A stretch of 64,000 nucleotides of DNA from Bacillota bacterium. Lineage in GTDB: Bacteria > Bacillota > Clostridia > Oscillospirales > Ruminococcaceae. The notes beneath the pieces are model-generated. The model was not told the DNA's origin. It made no database searches and saw only the letters and a program-made list of their open reading frames with translations. A program made the translations under genes and the position numbers. The stretch is taken from contig JAEZYS010000002.1 in NCBI GenBank assembly GCA_023418925.1, positions 1 through 64,000 on the forward strand. Reading direction: 5' to 3'. Positions 9,557 to 19,053 of the stretch are shown here, in pieces. Every line of letters starts with the position of its first letter. Positions within the stretch are counted from its first letter, which is position 1.

Positions 9557-10585
9557 ATGGATAAAATTGATATTTTGTCTTTGTCATATGACGAATTGCT
9601 GGCACATATTTCTGAATTAGGTGAAAAGAAGTTCAGAGCCGTACAGATATATGAATGGCTACATATAAAAAAAGTATATGATTTTGATAATATGACTAAT
9701 TTATCTTCGTCATTTAAAACAATATTATCAAAAAACTTTTGTATAAATAGCTTAAATATAGTTAGAAAGCTTGAATCTTCAATAGATAATACTGTAAAAT
9801 ATCTTTATGAGCTTTCTGACGGTAATCATATTGAAACTGTCCTGATGGATTATAAACACGGAAACAGTATTTGCATTTCAACTCAGGTTGGCTGCAAAAT
9901 GGGATGTCAGTTCTGTGCATCTACTATAGCAGGTTTTAAAAGAAACCTTACTCCGTCTGAAATGCTTCTTCAGATTTATGAAGCAGAACGGGACAGTGAG
10001 CGTCATGTTGACAGCCTTGTGCTTATGGGGATTGGAGAACCACTTGATAACTATGATAATGTAATCAAGTTTTTACAGCTTCTTTCTTCTGAAAACGGAC
10101 GTAATATGAGTCTTCGTCATGTATCACTTTCAACCTGCGGACTTGTGAACCGAATATATGACTTAGCCGAGTTAAAGTATGGACTGACATTATCAATATC
10201 GTTACATGCTGTAACGGATAAAAAAAGAAGCGAAATAATGCCAGTGAATCTGAAATATAATATTTCAGAATTAATTAAAGCCTGCAAATACTATATAAAA
10301 GCGACTGGTCGAAGAATATCGTTTGAATATGCTGTAATTCATAATGTTAATGATTCTGCGAACGATGCAGATATGCTTGTTGGATTATTGAGGGGGATTA
10401 ATTGTCATGTTAATCTGATTCCTGTCAATGAAATTAAAGAGAGAGATTTTACTTCTAACAGAAAAGCGCTGGCTTCTTTTAAAGATCGCATTGAAAAGGG
10501 TGGTATAAATGTCACAGTCAGGAGAACACTTGGCACTGATATTAATGCTGCTTGCGGACAATTAAGAAGAGAATATGAAATTTAG
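9557..10585 (+). CDS. rlmN: 23S rRNA/tRNA (adenine-2-C2)-methyltransferase, radical SAM
   Basis: Radical SAM enzyme that methylates C2 of A2503 in 23S rRNA and A37 in some tRNAs. The cluster motif is CKMGCQFCAS (CxxxCxxC), followed by GIGEPLDNYDNV; the C-terminal TLGTDINAACGQLR carries the mechanistic cysteine. About 342 aa, full length. An in-frame TTG sits immediately before the ATG (9554), so either may be used with the AGAGG at 9541-9545. Confidence 0.94.
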   Translation: MDKIDILSLSYDELLAHISELGEKKFRAVQIYEWLHIKKVYDFDNMTNLSSSFKTILSKNFCINSLNIVRKLESSIDNTVKYLYELSDGNHIETVLMDYKHGNSICISTQVGCKMGCQFCASTIAGFKRNLTPSEMLLQIYEAERDSERHVDSLVLMGIGEPLDNYDNVIKFLQLLSSENGRNMSLRHVSLSTCGLVNRIYDLAELKYGLTLSISLHAVTDKKRSEIMPVNLKYNISELIKACKYYIKATGRRISFEYAVIHNVNDSANDADMLVGLLRGINCHVNLIPVNEIKERDFTSNRKALASFKDRIEKGGINVTVRRTLGTDINAACGQLRREYEI

Positions 10586-10621
10586 CATTTACTGCTTGTA
10601 GAACTAGAAAGGATGAAGCAG

Positions 10622-11347
10622 GTGAATATCTATTTTGATACTAATATAGGGTTGAGTCGGCTTGAAAATCAGGACCGTGTAAAAACATATAGTTTTGATA
10701 ATGATGTTAATTTTGCTGTAATCTGCGACGGAATGGGTGGCGAAAATGCTGGCAGTGAAGCTAGTCAGAAAGCCATTGAAATTATTTACGACAGAATAAC
10801 AAAGGTATATAAAAGCAGTTATGATTCTAACATGACAAAGAATTTGTTTTTGTCAGCTATAAAAACTGCAAATGCAGTAATATATGATATTGCCATGTCA
10901 AGTTCATCTATGCATGGCATGGGTACAACCTGCGTTGCAGTATTACGAAATGAGTCTCAGCTTTATGTTGTAAGCGTCGGGGATTCCAGGGCATATTTAG
11001 TTGATGATGGTAAGATACATCAGATTACTAAAGATCATACAGTAGTAATGAAAATGTATGAAAATGGGGAAATCACTAAAGAAGAACTTAGAAATCATCC
11101 GCAAAGAAATTATATTACAAAGGCTGTTGGTGTTACTGATACATTAGAGCCAGATTTTTTTGAACTTATTGTTTCAGAAAAAGCTGTTGTAATAATATGT
11201 TCCGATGGATTATCAGGATGTTGCGAAGATGAGGATATACTTGATATTGTAACAAGGAGTGACACCGATAAAATTGCAAGTAATCTTGTTAATCTTGCTT
11301 TAAAAAATGGCGGAAATGACAATGTTACAGTTGCTGTTATAAATTAA
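10622..11347 (+). CDS. stp: PP2C-type serine/threonine phosphatase (Stp/PrpC)
   Basis: A 241-aa PPM phosphatase. Metal-binding motifs are ENQDRV near the N-terminus, ICDGMGGENAGS, VSVGDSRAYL, SDGLSG and GGNDNVTVAV at the C-terminus. It reverses phosphorylation by the kinase encoded next, with which it forms the usual phosphatase-kinase pair. I prefer the GTG at 10622 because AGAAAGG lies 9 nt upstream of it but directly touches the ATG at 10613; the latter would add only three residues. Confidence 0.92.
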   Translation: MNIYFDTNIGLSRLENQDRVKTYSFDNDVNFAVICDGMGGENAGSEASQKAIEIIYDRITKVYKSSYDSNMTKNLFLSAIKTANAVIYDIAMSSSSMHGMGTTCVAVLRNESQLYVVSVGDSRAYLVDDGKIHQITKDHTVVMKMYENGEITKEELRNHPQRNYITKAVGVTDTLEPDFFELIVSEKAVVIICSDGLSGCCEDEDILDIVTRSDTDKIASNLVNLALKNGGNDNVTVAVIN

Positions 11348-11415
11348 AGATTTGACTAATTAATGAAACAGTATAATAATATCATAAATACAATTGTATT
11401 ACAGGAGTGAATTAA

Positions 11416-13572
11416 ATGGATAAAAACATCGGCAGAAAGCTCGATGGTCGTTATGAAATTACAGAACTTATTGGTATCGGTGGAATGGCTGATGTATATA
11501 AGGCTGTAGATATTATTGATGATAGGATAGTTGCGGTTAAAATTCTTAAAAATGAATTTGCTGACAATGAGGATTTTATCAGAAGATTCCGCAATGAGTC
11601 CAAAGCAATTGCTGTTCTTTCTCATCCTAACATTGTTAAAATAATAGATGTTGGTTTTACGGATAAGATTCAGTATATTGTGATGGAATATATTGATGGT
11701 ATAACTTTAAAAGAATTTATTGACCAGCAAGGTGTTCTGAAATGGAAGGATTCTATTCATTTCATTATACAAATTCTTCGTGCTCTTCAGCATGCACATG
11801 ACAGAGGAATTGTTCATAGAGATATAAAGCCACAGAATATCATGTTGTTCCCTGATGGAACAATTAAAGTCATGGACTTTGGTATTGCAAGGTTTGCTAG
11901 AGAAGAGGGCAAAACTATTTCTGACAAGGCTATAGGTTCAGTGCATTATATTTCTCCAGAACAGGCAAGAGGAGATATCACCGATGAAAAAAGTGATATT
12001 TATTCAGTAGGTGTTATGTTGTATGAAATGCTTACAGGTGTAAAGCCATTTGATGCTGATAATCCTGTTTCTGTTGCTCTTATGCATATGCAGAATACTG
12101 CAAAGACACCAAGAGAAATCAATGACTCAATTCCAGAAGGATTAGAGGAAATTGTTATCAGAGCTATGCAGAAAGATGCTTCTAAACGTTACCAATCCGC
12201 TTCTGAAATGATTAAAGATATTGAGGAATTCAAGAAAAATCCAAGTATTGTTTTTGAGTATAAATATATATCAGAAAAAACACAATACTACAGTACAAGT
12301 AAAATTTCAAAAGCTGCTGCTGCAACAGCTTATCAAACTGCTGGAAAAGGTAATCACACTGGGGGGGCTAATTCTATTCAGAAAGCATCAAGAACAACTG
12401 CGCCTACAAAGAAAGAGTATTATGAGGGTGAAAGAACAGCTTCAAAATCATCATATTTTATTGTTACACTTACTGCGATAGCAGCTGTTGTAGTCATAAT
12501 TGCTGTAATATTTGTTGCATGGATTGTCCTCACAAAAATTGTTGGTACTCCTACAGAAGATGTAGATACTATGCCTAACTTAATTGGGTATTCTTATCAA
12601 GATGCAAAGAGTTTCTTTTCAGAAAAGTTTACAATTACAGCTGATTCACAGGAATATTCAGCTGAATATCCTGAGGGAGTAATTATAAGTCAGAAGCCTT
12701 CTGAAGGAAATAAATATATTGTTGGTAAAGAACCTGTTACAGTAGTTGTCAGCAAAGGACCAAGAATGGTTACCATTCCAAATGTATATGATCTTGAGGC
12801 AAACACAGCTCAGACTATGCTCGAGACTCAGGGACTTAAGGTTAAGCTTAAAAGTGTAGTAAACGAAGCACAAAAGGGAACTGTAATTGAAACTCAGCCT
12901 GCAAGAAATGAATCAGTACAGGACGGTTCAACTGTAATAATGGTTGTAAGCAGAGGCCCGGAAGAACAGGATATTATTATGCCTGATGTTGTTGGTAAGC
13001 CAAGAGATGTTGCCGAACAGATGCTAAGTGAGTTCAAGAATGTTCAGTTTGTAGAGACTGATTCAACAGAAAAAGAAGGCACTGTAATTGAACAGAGTAT
13101 ACCTGCCCTTGATGAAAGCGGTTCTCCTAACATTGTTTCACCAAAACAAGCTTTGATTATTAAAGTAAGTTCAGGAGCAGCTCCTTCTGAAACAGTTACT
13201 GTAACATTCAGCGTTCCGAATAATGTTAAGGGTAAAGCTGTATTCAAGGCTTATATTAACGGTGACGTTGTTGGCGAAAAAGCTGTTGATAACATTGCTT
13301 ACGTTTCAACAGTTTCAATTGATGTTACAGGTAATGAAATTCAGAATGTTATTATAGAGGGTATTAACTCAGATACAGGTAGCAGTGATGATATCGGAGA
13401 GTATAGGGTTGACTTTGTCGAAGGCAATGTAACAGAACAATCATATGATTACAGAGGGTTCCAAGCGATTTTTTATGATAATTCATCGTATATTCCTACT
13501 GAAACAGAACCTGATGTAGTATATGGAGACGATGATGTATTCTGGAATGATATTTTAAACAATACCAACTGA
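11416..13572 (+). CDS. pknB: PASTA-domain serine/threonine protein kinase (PrkC/PknB)
   Basis: A 718-aa membrane receptor kinase. The cytoplasmic kinase domain (about residues 10-275) contains GIGGMADVY, the HRDIKPQN catalytic loop, DFGIARF and SPEQARG. A Thr/Lys-rich linker follows, then one membrane helix near residues 350-375, then three PASTA repeats (starting near MPNLIGYSY, IPNVYDLEA and MPDVVGKPR) that bind muropeptides in relatives. A further extracellular domain of about 120 aa carries no name I recognise. Relatives control germination, cell wall synthesis and growth. Paired with the phosphatase upstream. Confidence 0.94.
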   Translation: MDKNIGRKLDGRYEITELIGIGGMADVYKAVDIIDDRIVAVKILKNEFADNEDFIRRFRNESKAIAVLSHPNIVKIIDVGFTDKIQYIVMEYIDGITLKEFIDQQGVLKWKDSIHFIIQILRALQHAHDRGIVHRDIKPQNIMLFPDGTIKVMDFGIARFAREEGKTISDKAIGSVHYISPEQARGDITDEKSDIYSVGVMLYEMLTGVKPFDADNPVSVALMHMQNTAKTPREINDSIPEGLEEIVIRAMQKDASKRYQSASEMIKDIEEFKKNPSIVFEYKYISEKTQYYSTSKISKAAAATAYQTAGKGNHTGGANSIQKASRTTAPTKKEYYEGERTASKSSYFIVTLTAIAAVVVIIAVIFVAWIVLTKIVGTPTEDVDTMPNLIGYSYQDAKSFFSEKFTITADSQEYSAEYPEGVIISQKPSEGNKYIVGKEPVTVVVSKGPRMVTIPNVYDLEANTAQTMLETQGLKVKLKSVVNEAQKGTVIETQPARNESVQDGSTVIMVVSRGPEEQDIIMPDVVGKPRDVAEQMLSEFKNVQFVETDSTEKEGTVIEQSIPALDESGSPNIVSPKQALIIKVSSGAAPSETVTVTFSVPNNVKGKAVFKAYINGDVVGEKAVDNIAYVSTVSIDVTGNEIQNVIIEGINSDTGSSDDIGEYRVDFVEGNVTEQSYDYRGFQAIFYDNSSYIPTETEPDVVYGDDDVFWNDILNNTN

Positions 13573-13590
13573 TAAGAGGTTAATTATTAA

Positions 13591-14487
13591 ATGCAAAATC
13601 AGATTGATGGAATTATAATAAAATCAATCGGGGGTCTTTATAGTGTAGAGACCCCTTTAGGTATTTTAGAATGTTCTGCAAGAGGAATTTTTAGGAAGAT
13701 GAACATATCTCCTTATACAGGTGACAATGTTACTATAAGTGAAATAAGAAATGATAGGGGCGTTATAAGTGAGATAAAAGAACGTAGAAATGAGCTTATT
13801 AGACCGCCATTAGCTAATCTAGATCAGTTGATTTTTGTAATATCAACATGTGATCCTGCTCCAAATCTTACTCTTCTTGATAAATTTATTGCAATTTCGA
13901 AGTACAAGGATATAGATAATCTTATTGCTATAACAAAAATAGATATTGAAAAAAATCCTGAACTTAAGCAGATTTACAGCAATATTGGCATAGATATACT
14001 TGAGATAGATTATGAAAATAGGAAATCCTACATGAAGCTTTATGATAAGCTTGCAGGTAAAATAAGTGCATTTACAGGAAATACAGGTGTAGGAAAATCC
14101 ACACTTCTTAATCATCTTGACACCAATTTGCAGATCAGGACAGGTGAAATCAGCAAAAAACTCGGCAGGGGACGTCATACTACACGTCATGTTGAACTGT
14201 TTAAACTTTCAAATGGAGGCTTTATTGCTGATACACCAGGTTTTTCCACCCTTGAAACAAATAAGTATGATATAATTCTTAAAGATGATATTCAGGACTG
14301 CTTTGAAGAATTCAAGGAGTATAAGGATGAATGCAGATTTACAGACTGTTCCCATACAAAAGAAAAGGGATGTGCAGTCATTGATGCTGTAAATAATGGT
14401 TTTATTGCAGTTTCAAGGTTTAACAGCTATGTAAGTATGTATGAGGAAGCAAAGCAGATAAAAGAATGGGAAGTTAAGGGCAAGTAA
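13591..14487 (+). CDS. rsgA: ribosome small subunit-dependent GTPase A
   Basis: A 298-aa circularly permuted GTPase that helps 30S maturation. An N-terminal OB fold is followed by the G4-like ITKID, then G1 GNTGVGKST, then G3 DTPGFSTLE (permuted order), and a C-terminal zinc knuckle CRFTDCSHTKEKGC. Full length. ATG at 13591 follows AAGAGG. Its stop directly touches the ATG of the thiamine pyrophosphokinase gene. Confidence 0.94.
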   Translation: MQNQIDGIIIKSIGGLYSVETPLGILECSARGIFRKMNISPYTGDNVTISEIRNDRGVISEIKERRNELIRPPLANLDQLIFVISTCDPAPNLTLLDKFIAISKYKDIDNLIAITKIDIEKNPELKQIYSNIGIDILEIDYENRKSYMKLYDKLAGKISAFTGNTGVGKSTLLNHLDTNLQIRTGEISKKLGRGRHTTRHVELFKLSNGGFIADTPGFSTLETNKYDIILKDDIQDCFEEFKEYKDECRFTDCSHTKEKGCAVIDAVNNGFIAVSRFNSYVSMYEEAKQIKEWEVKGK

Positions 14488-15105
14488 ATGAATAAGTGTA
14501 TTATATTCGGAAGTGCTGAGATCAGTAACTATGATAATATTAATATCAAAAGTAGTGATTATATAATTGCTGCAGATGGAGGACTAGTTCATGTATCACA
14601 GTTAGGTGCTGTTGCAGATCTTCTACTTGGTGATTTTGATAGTATCCGTGAATTTACTGATAATTATAAAGAAAAGCTTACTGTACCGGCTGAAAAAGAT
14701 GATACTGATATGATGCTTGCAGTTAAAACGGCAATAAGTAAGGGTTTTAAAGAAATAGTTTTGTATGGAGCTTTGGGTGGTAGACTTGACCATACCTATG
14801 CAAATATACAGATACTTGAATATATTTATGAACAAGGATGTAACGGTACTATTATTGGTGACAGCGATGTTGTGTGTTTTCAGGGACAGGGAATAAAGCA
14901 CTATAACCGAATTGATGGTTATTACTTTTCTGTTTTTGCTATTTCACCGGAAACCGTTATTACTACTACCGGCACAAAATACAATCTAGACAAATATACT
15001 CTTACCACAAGTTTTCCTCTTGGTGTAAGTAATGAAATTTTAGAAAAAAGCTGTTCTGTAGAAGTAATAAGTGGTAAATTACTCATTATTTTTTCTTCTA
15101 AATAA
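14488..15105 (+). CDS. thiN: thiamine diphosphokinase
   Basis: Transfers pyrophosphate from ATP to thiamine to make thiamine diphosphate. ThiN-family landmarks: AADGGLVH, LLGDFDS (about residues 46-52), KDDTDMMLAV and YGALGGRLDHTYANI. 205 aa, normal length. It starts on the base after the rsgA stop, so it depends on rsgA transcription. The C-terminal domain binds thiamine in relatives. Confidence 0.9.
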   Translation: MNKCIIFGSAEISNYDNINIKSSDYIIAADGGLVHVSQLGAVADLLLGDFDSIREFTDNYKEKLTVPAEKDDTDMMLAVKTAISKGFKEIVLYGALGGRLDHTYANIQILEYIYEQGCNGTIIGDSDVVCFQGQGIKHYNRIDGYYFSVFAISPETVITTTGTKYNLDKYTLTTSFPLGVSNEILEKSCSVEVISGKLLIIFSSK

Positions 15106-15168
15106 AATTACGAACCTTTTTAATTATTTTGAATAGTATGTATAAAATATATCTGGAGGTATGAACAT

Positions 15169-15258
15169 ATGAAAATTGTAGTTATAAAGAGTCCGAAGTT
15201 ACTTACTAATCTTTTTAAGTTTATTTTCAAAATTAAGAAAGATGATACCGAGTATTAA
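15169..15258 (+). CDS. spoVM: stage V sporulation protein M
   Basis: A 29-aa peptide, MKIVVIKSPK followed by LLTNLFKFIFKIKKDDTEY. SpoVM is a short amphipathic helix that recognises the curved forespore membrane and anchors SpoIVA during coat assembly. The match rests on size, the MK-x-VVIKSPK-type start, the proline, the amphipathic middle and the basic end, plus the location after rsgA/thiN as in other Firmicutes. GGAGG at 15155-15159 is 9 nt upstream; an earlier ATG at 15161 stops after three codons. This is the clearest sign that the organism forms endospores. Confidence 0.82.
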   Translation: MKIVVIKSPKLLTNLFKFIFKIKKDDTEY

Positions 15259-15271
15259 TTCTGATTAAACT

Positions 15272-15309
15272 AAAAAGCCGTTGGAACTTTATTCCGACGG
15301 CTTTTTTTT
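15272..15309. terminator. bidirectional intrinsic terminator
   Basis: 15-bp stem (AAAAAGCCGTTGGAA / TTCCGACGGCTTTTT, one wobble) with a 5-nt loop, flanked by A and T runs, between convergent spoVM and the recombinase. The recombinase stop codon lies inside it. Confidence 0.85.
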
Positions 15310-16284
15310 ATCTGGTATTACATCAGCTAAAGGTGAAGAATCCATAGCTTCTCTGATACTGTCATTTCCAAGATGAGTATAAATCTCTGTGGTAGATATA
15401 CTTTTATGTCCAAGTATCTCTTTAAGTACAAGCGTATCAACATTTCCATACTGATACATAAGAGTAGCAGCTGTATGACGTAGTTTGTGAGTAGTAATAC
15501 CCCTTTTGTCAAGATTGCTTGCCTGAAGAGCCTCATCAACAATTTGCTCAACTCTTCGCTTACTTATTCTTTTATACTGTTTACTGACGAATAGTGCATT
15601 TGATGTACCTTGAGGGGCTTTTCTTATATTTAAATAATTATAAATTGCATTCATACAGGCTTTGTTAAGATGAACAATTCTTTCTTTATTACCTTTTCCG
15701 AGCAGACGCATCGTCTGTTCATCAAAATTGATATCCTGAATATTAAGTCCGACGAGCTCGCTGAGACGCATTCCACAGTTGATGAAAAGAGTAATTATAC
15801 AATAATCACGGAGATAATAATCTTTTTCTTTATCAAAATTATTAAGAAGTTTTAAACTTTCATTTAAAGTCAGGTATTTAGGCAAACTTTCTGGTAACTT
15901 AGGAAATTCAATATCTTTAACAGGATTTTGATTAAGGATATTCAGATCTACTGTCAGACATTTAAAGAACATTTTAAGCGAAGAAAGTTTCCTTGCACGG
16001 GTTTTTGGTGTATTATTTCTTTCAGATGCAACATAATTAAGGTATGTAAGTGCATCAAGTTTAGTAAATGATTTCAGCATATCAACTGTAATATCATTTA
16101 TAGTTATTTCCTCAAGTGGAATTTTATCATCAAGATGTAGCTTAGTTTTTTTTAGATACCTTAAAAAAAGACGTAAATCAAAATAATAAGCTTCACATGT
16201 ACGTTCCGATTTAATGCGTACAACTCGTTGATAAGTAAAAAAATCATTTAAGAATGACGGACACTCTGTGCTGTTAATACTTAT
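15289..16284 (-). CDS. tyrosine recombinase (XerC/D-like) with a non-standard start codon
   Basis: The catalytic domain has the active-site set: CGMRLSEL (Arg), GKGNKER (Lys), HKLRH (His-x-x-Arg), GHKS (His) and the Tyr in TTEIYTHLG. The first in-frame ATG (16080) would give 263 aa and cut off the DNA-binding core. The frame stays open to 16308, and the extra part reads like a proper N-terminal SAM-like domain (FLNDFFTYQRVV, SERTCEAYYFDLRLFLRYLK). No ATG, GTG, TTG or CTG occurs in that stretch. A perfect AGGAGG at 16294-16299 sits 6 nt before ATC (16285-16287), 9 nt before ATA (16282-16284) and 15 nt before ATT (16276-16278). I annotate from ATA, giving 331 aa. Either a rare start or a sequence error is involved. 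Confidence 0.75.
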   Translation of the reverse strand: MSINSTECPSFLNDFFTYQRVVRIKSERTCEAYYFDLRLFLRYLKKTKLHLDDKIPLEEITINDITVDMLKSFTKLDALTYLNYVASERNNTPKTRARKLSSLKMFFKCLTVDLNILNQNPVKDIEFPKLPESLPKYLTLNESLKLLNNFDKEKDYYLRDYCIITLFINCGMRLSELVGLNIQDINFDEQTMRLLGKGNKERIVHLNKACMNAIYNYLNIRKAPQGTSNALFVSKQYKRISKRRVEQIVDEALQASNLDKRGITTHKLRHTAATLMYQYGNVDTLVLKEILGHKSISTTEIYTHLGNDSIREAMDSSPLADVIPDKKKPSE

Positions 16285-16368
16285 GATAAAACACCTCCTG
16301 AATATAAATTATGACATTTCTAATAATAATACATGGTATAAATATAAAATATATGTATAAATTAATTG

Positions 16369-16399
16369 TACAGCTGCAATATGTTATTGTCAAGCTGTA
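16369..16399. repeat. imperfect palindrome upstream of the recombinase
   Basis: TACAGCTGCAATA, TGT, then TATTGT-CA-AGCTGTA: thirteen pairs interrupted by two unpaired bases, in the gap between the divergent recombinase and M16 genes. It could be an operator, a recombinase binding site or a hairpin followed by a T-rich run. Confidence 0.45.
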
Positions 16400-16477
16400 T
16401 ATTTTTTCAATGGGTATAGAAATATGTAATCAGTTATGATATAATAAATTTATGATTTTTAATTGGAGTTGATTGGA

Positions 16478-17743
16478 TTGTCGTTAAAATACAGTCATGA
16501 TAAATGTGCTGATGGAGTTTATTTTACCTCTGTAGTTGATAAAAGACTGAAAACCAATACTGTTGGTATTCATATGATTACACAACTTGATAAGGAGAGT
16601 GCTGCACTTAATGCTATTATTCCTATTGTAATAAGTGACAGCAATAAAAACTATCCTACATTTACTGAATTGAACAAAAAAGTATCATCCTTATATGGAT
16701 CTGTAATAAAGGGTGCTGTTTCAAAAAAAGGTGATTCTCAGATAATTTCGCTTGTTGGTTCTTGTATTGCAGATAAGTATGCACTTGAAAATGAAAAAAT
16801 AACTGATGAGCTTACAGAAATTCTTATAGATTGTCTTATAAATCCTAACGTTGAAAATGGTGAGTTTGACAAAAAGGATTTTGAAACTAAAAAGCAGGAG
16901 CTTCTTGATGATATTTATGCTGAATTAAATGATAAGAGATCTTATTCTTTTAAACGTGCGAGCATAAATATATTTGAAAATGAACCTGCTCAAGTTTCTG
17001 CAAAGGGTGAAATTTCTACAGCAGAAGCAATAAATCCAGAAGATGCTTATAATCAGTACCTTAAAATGCTCAGAAATTCACAGATAGAAATAGTTTATGT
17101 CGGTGAATCTGAACCAGATAACGTTAAGGCAAGGCTTTGCAGTGCACTTAATCAAATACAGCGTGATTTTAAAGGAGATAATTGCTCTAAATTATCAAGG
17201 GTAAAGGATGAGGTTAGAAGAGTAACTGAAAGAGTTGAAATTATACAAAGCAAGATGGTAATGGCATTAAAAACAGATGATAAAAATAAAACAGCTATTA
17301 AACTTTTTAACGCAATTCTAGGTGGTACTCCTTTCTCAAAACTTTTTCTTAATGTAAGAGAAAAACTCAGTCTTTGCTATTATTGTTCATCGGGATATAA
17401 TGATACAAAGGGTGTTTTATATATTGACAGCGGCGTTGAAAAAGAGAATATAGAAAAAGCTCAGGACGAGATACTTAATCAGATAAAAGCAGTACAGAAT
17501 GGCGATTTTACAGATGAAGATATGATTAACAGTATGCTTGCTATAATTAATTCATGGCGCGGAGTAAATGATAGTCCTCGTTCACTTGCTGATTGGTATT
17601 TTAACCAGGCCTACTGTAAGACATCTTTTACGCCTGAAGATCAGATTGAAGAACTTAAAAAGGTTACAAGAGATGATGTTATTGCTGTTGCAAATACTTT
17701 TAAGCTTGATACTGTTTATGTTCTTACCGGGAAGGAAAACTGA
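16478..17743 (+). CDS. M16 family peptidase homologue, probably non-catalytic (YmfF-like)
   Basis: A 421-aa M16-type protein with two halves of the pitrilysin fold. The HxxEH zinc motif is not visible, while its partner downstream has it; this matches the YmfF/YmfH pairs of Firmicutes, where the first subunit is the inactive partner. The sequence GGTPFSKLFLNVREKLSLCYYC is the typical substrate-cleft region. Start is TTG at 16478, chosen because GGAG lies 9 nt upstream; an in-frame TTG at 16463 overlaps that site. Three bases separate it from the next gene. Confidence 0.85.
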   Translation: MSLKYSHDKCADGVYFTSVVDKRLKTNTVGIHMITQLDKESAALNAIIPIVISDSNKNYPTFTELNKKVSSLYGSVIKGAVSKKGDSQIISLVGSCIADKYALENEKITDELTEILIDCLINPNVENGEFDKKDFETKKQELLDDIYAELNDKRSYSFKRASINIFENEPAQVSAKGEISTAEAINPEDAYNQYLKMLRNSQIEIVYVGESEPDNVKARLCSALNQIQRDFKGDNCSKLSRVKDEVRRVTERVEIIQSKMVMALKTDDKNKTAIKLFNAILGGTPFSKLFLNVREKLSLCYYCSSGYNDTKGVLYIDSGVEKENIEKAQDEILNQIKAVQNGDFTDEDMINSMLAIINSWRGVNDSPRSLADWYFNQAYCKTSFTPEDQIEELKKVTRDDVIAVANTFKLDTVYVLTGKEN

Positions 17744-17746
17744 TAT

Positions 17747-19021
17747 ATGAACAAAGAAATCATAAAAAATGCTAAATTAAATGAACAATATACTCATATA
17801 AAGCACAAAACTGGACTTGATATTTATATTTGGAAAATGGAGAATTACAGTACAACCCATGCGTTATTTGGCACTAAGTACGGTTCTGTAAATGTTAAGT
17901 TTAAGACTAACAAGGATAAGGATTTTATAACAGTTCCGAACGGTATTGCTCATTATCTTGAGCATAAGCTGTTTGAGAATGAAGATTGCGATGTTTTCAG
18001 CTTGTATGCAAAGACAGGTGCATCTGCAAATGCATATACTTCATTTGACAAGACTTGCTATTTGTTTAGCTGTACAGATAACTTTGAAGAATCGCTTGAA
18101 ATTCTTCTTGATTTTGTACAGAATCCATATTTCACAGATGAAACCGTGCAAAAGGAACAGGGAATCATTACTCAGGAAATAAAAATGTATCAAGACAATC
18201 CAGGCTGGAGAGTATTTTTCAACATGCTTCAGGGAATGTACTATAATCATCCGGTTAAGATTGACATTGCTGGTACAGTTGAAAGTATTGCAAAGATTGA
18301 TAAGGACTTGCTGTACAGATGTTATAATACATTTTACAATCTAAATAATATGGTTCTTAGCATTGCAGGAAATGTTGATGAAGAAACAGTCATTAAAATC
18401 TGCGATAAAATGCTTAAACCTTGTGAAAATATAGAACTCCAGACTGCATTTGAGGATGAACCATATAATGTAGTTCAGGATAAGGTTACTCAGAAGCTTG
18501 AAGTTTCATTGCCAATTTTTAATATAGGATTCAAGCAGAAGCCTTTTTCAGGTGTTGAAATGGTAAAGGCTGAAGTTGAAACAAACATAGTTCTATCATT
18601 GCTTGCTGATGAAACATCAGACTTTTACAAGAGACTTTATGACAGCGGTATAATTAATTCGACTTTTTCTACTGAGGTTTTTGACGGAGATGGGTATTTT
18701 TGTCCTATATTCGGCGGAGAATCAAGAAATCCTGATGATGTTCTCAAAAATATAGTTGAAGAAGTTGAAAGATGTAAGACTGAAGGCTTTAATGAAGAGA
18801 GGTTCAATATTATAAAGAAATCATATTATGGTTCTTTGATACGGGATCTTAATGATGTTGAAACTATTGCAACCATAATGCTGAATTCAGGTATGGATGG
18901 ACATTCAGCTTTTGAACTTATTGAGGTTGTTGCTAATGTAACTTTTGAAGATGTTAAAAAGCGCCTGGAAGCTTTTGATACCCAAAATGTTACTATGTCT
19001 GTAATAGAGCCAAATGAATAA
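17747..19021 (+). CDS. M16 family metallopeptidase, catalytic partner (YmfH-like)
   Basis: A 424-aa zinc peptidase with the inverted motif HYLEHKLFE (His-x-x-Glu-His, about residues 68-72) and a downstream Glu-rich segment that would supply the third zinc ligand. It probably forms a heterodimer with the product of the gene 3 nt upstream. The physiological substrate is not evident; known relatives degrade peptides in the cytosol. The following lgt gene starts 33 nt downstream. Confidence 0.9.
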   Translation: MNKEIIKNAKLNEQYTHIKHKTGLDIYIWKMENYSTTHALFGTKYGSVNVKFKTNKDKDFITVPNGIAHYLEHKLFENEDCDVFSLYAKTGASANAYTSFDKTCYLFSCTDNFEESLEILLDFVQNPYFTDETVQKEQGIITQEIKMYQDNPGWRVFFNMLQGMYYNHPVKIDIAGTVESIAKIDKDLLYRCYNTFYNLNNMVLSIAGNVDEETVIKICDKMLKPCENIELQTAFEDEPYNVVQDKVTQKLEVSLPIFNIGFKQKPFSGVEMVKAEVETNIVLSLLADETSDFYKRLYDSGIINSTFSTEVFDGDGYFCPIFGGESRNPDDVLKNIVEEVERCKTEGFNEERFNIIKKSYYGSLIRDLNDVETIATIMLNSGMDGHSAFELIEVVANVTFEDVKKRLEAFDTQNVTMSVIEPNE

Positions 19022-19053
19022 TTTATTCATAAAACAGAGAGGAATTAGAAATT

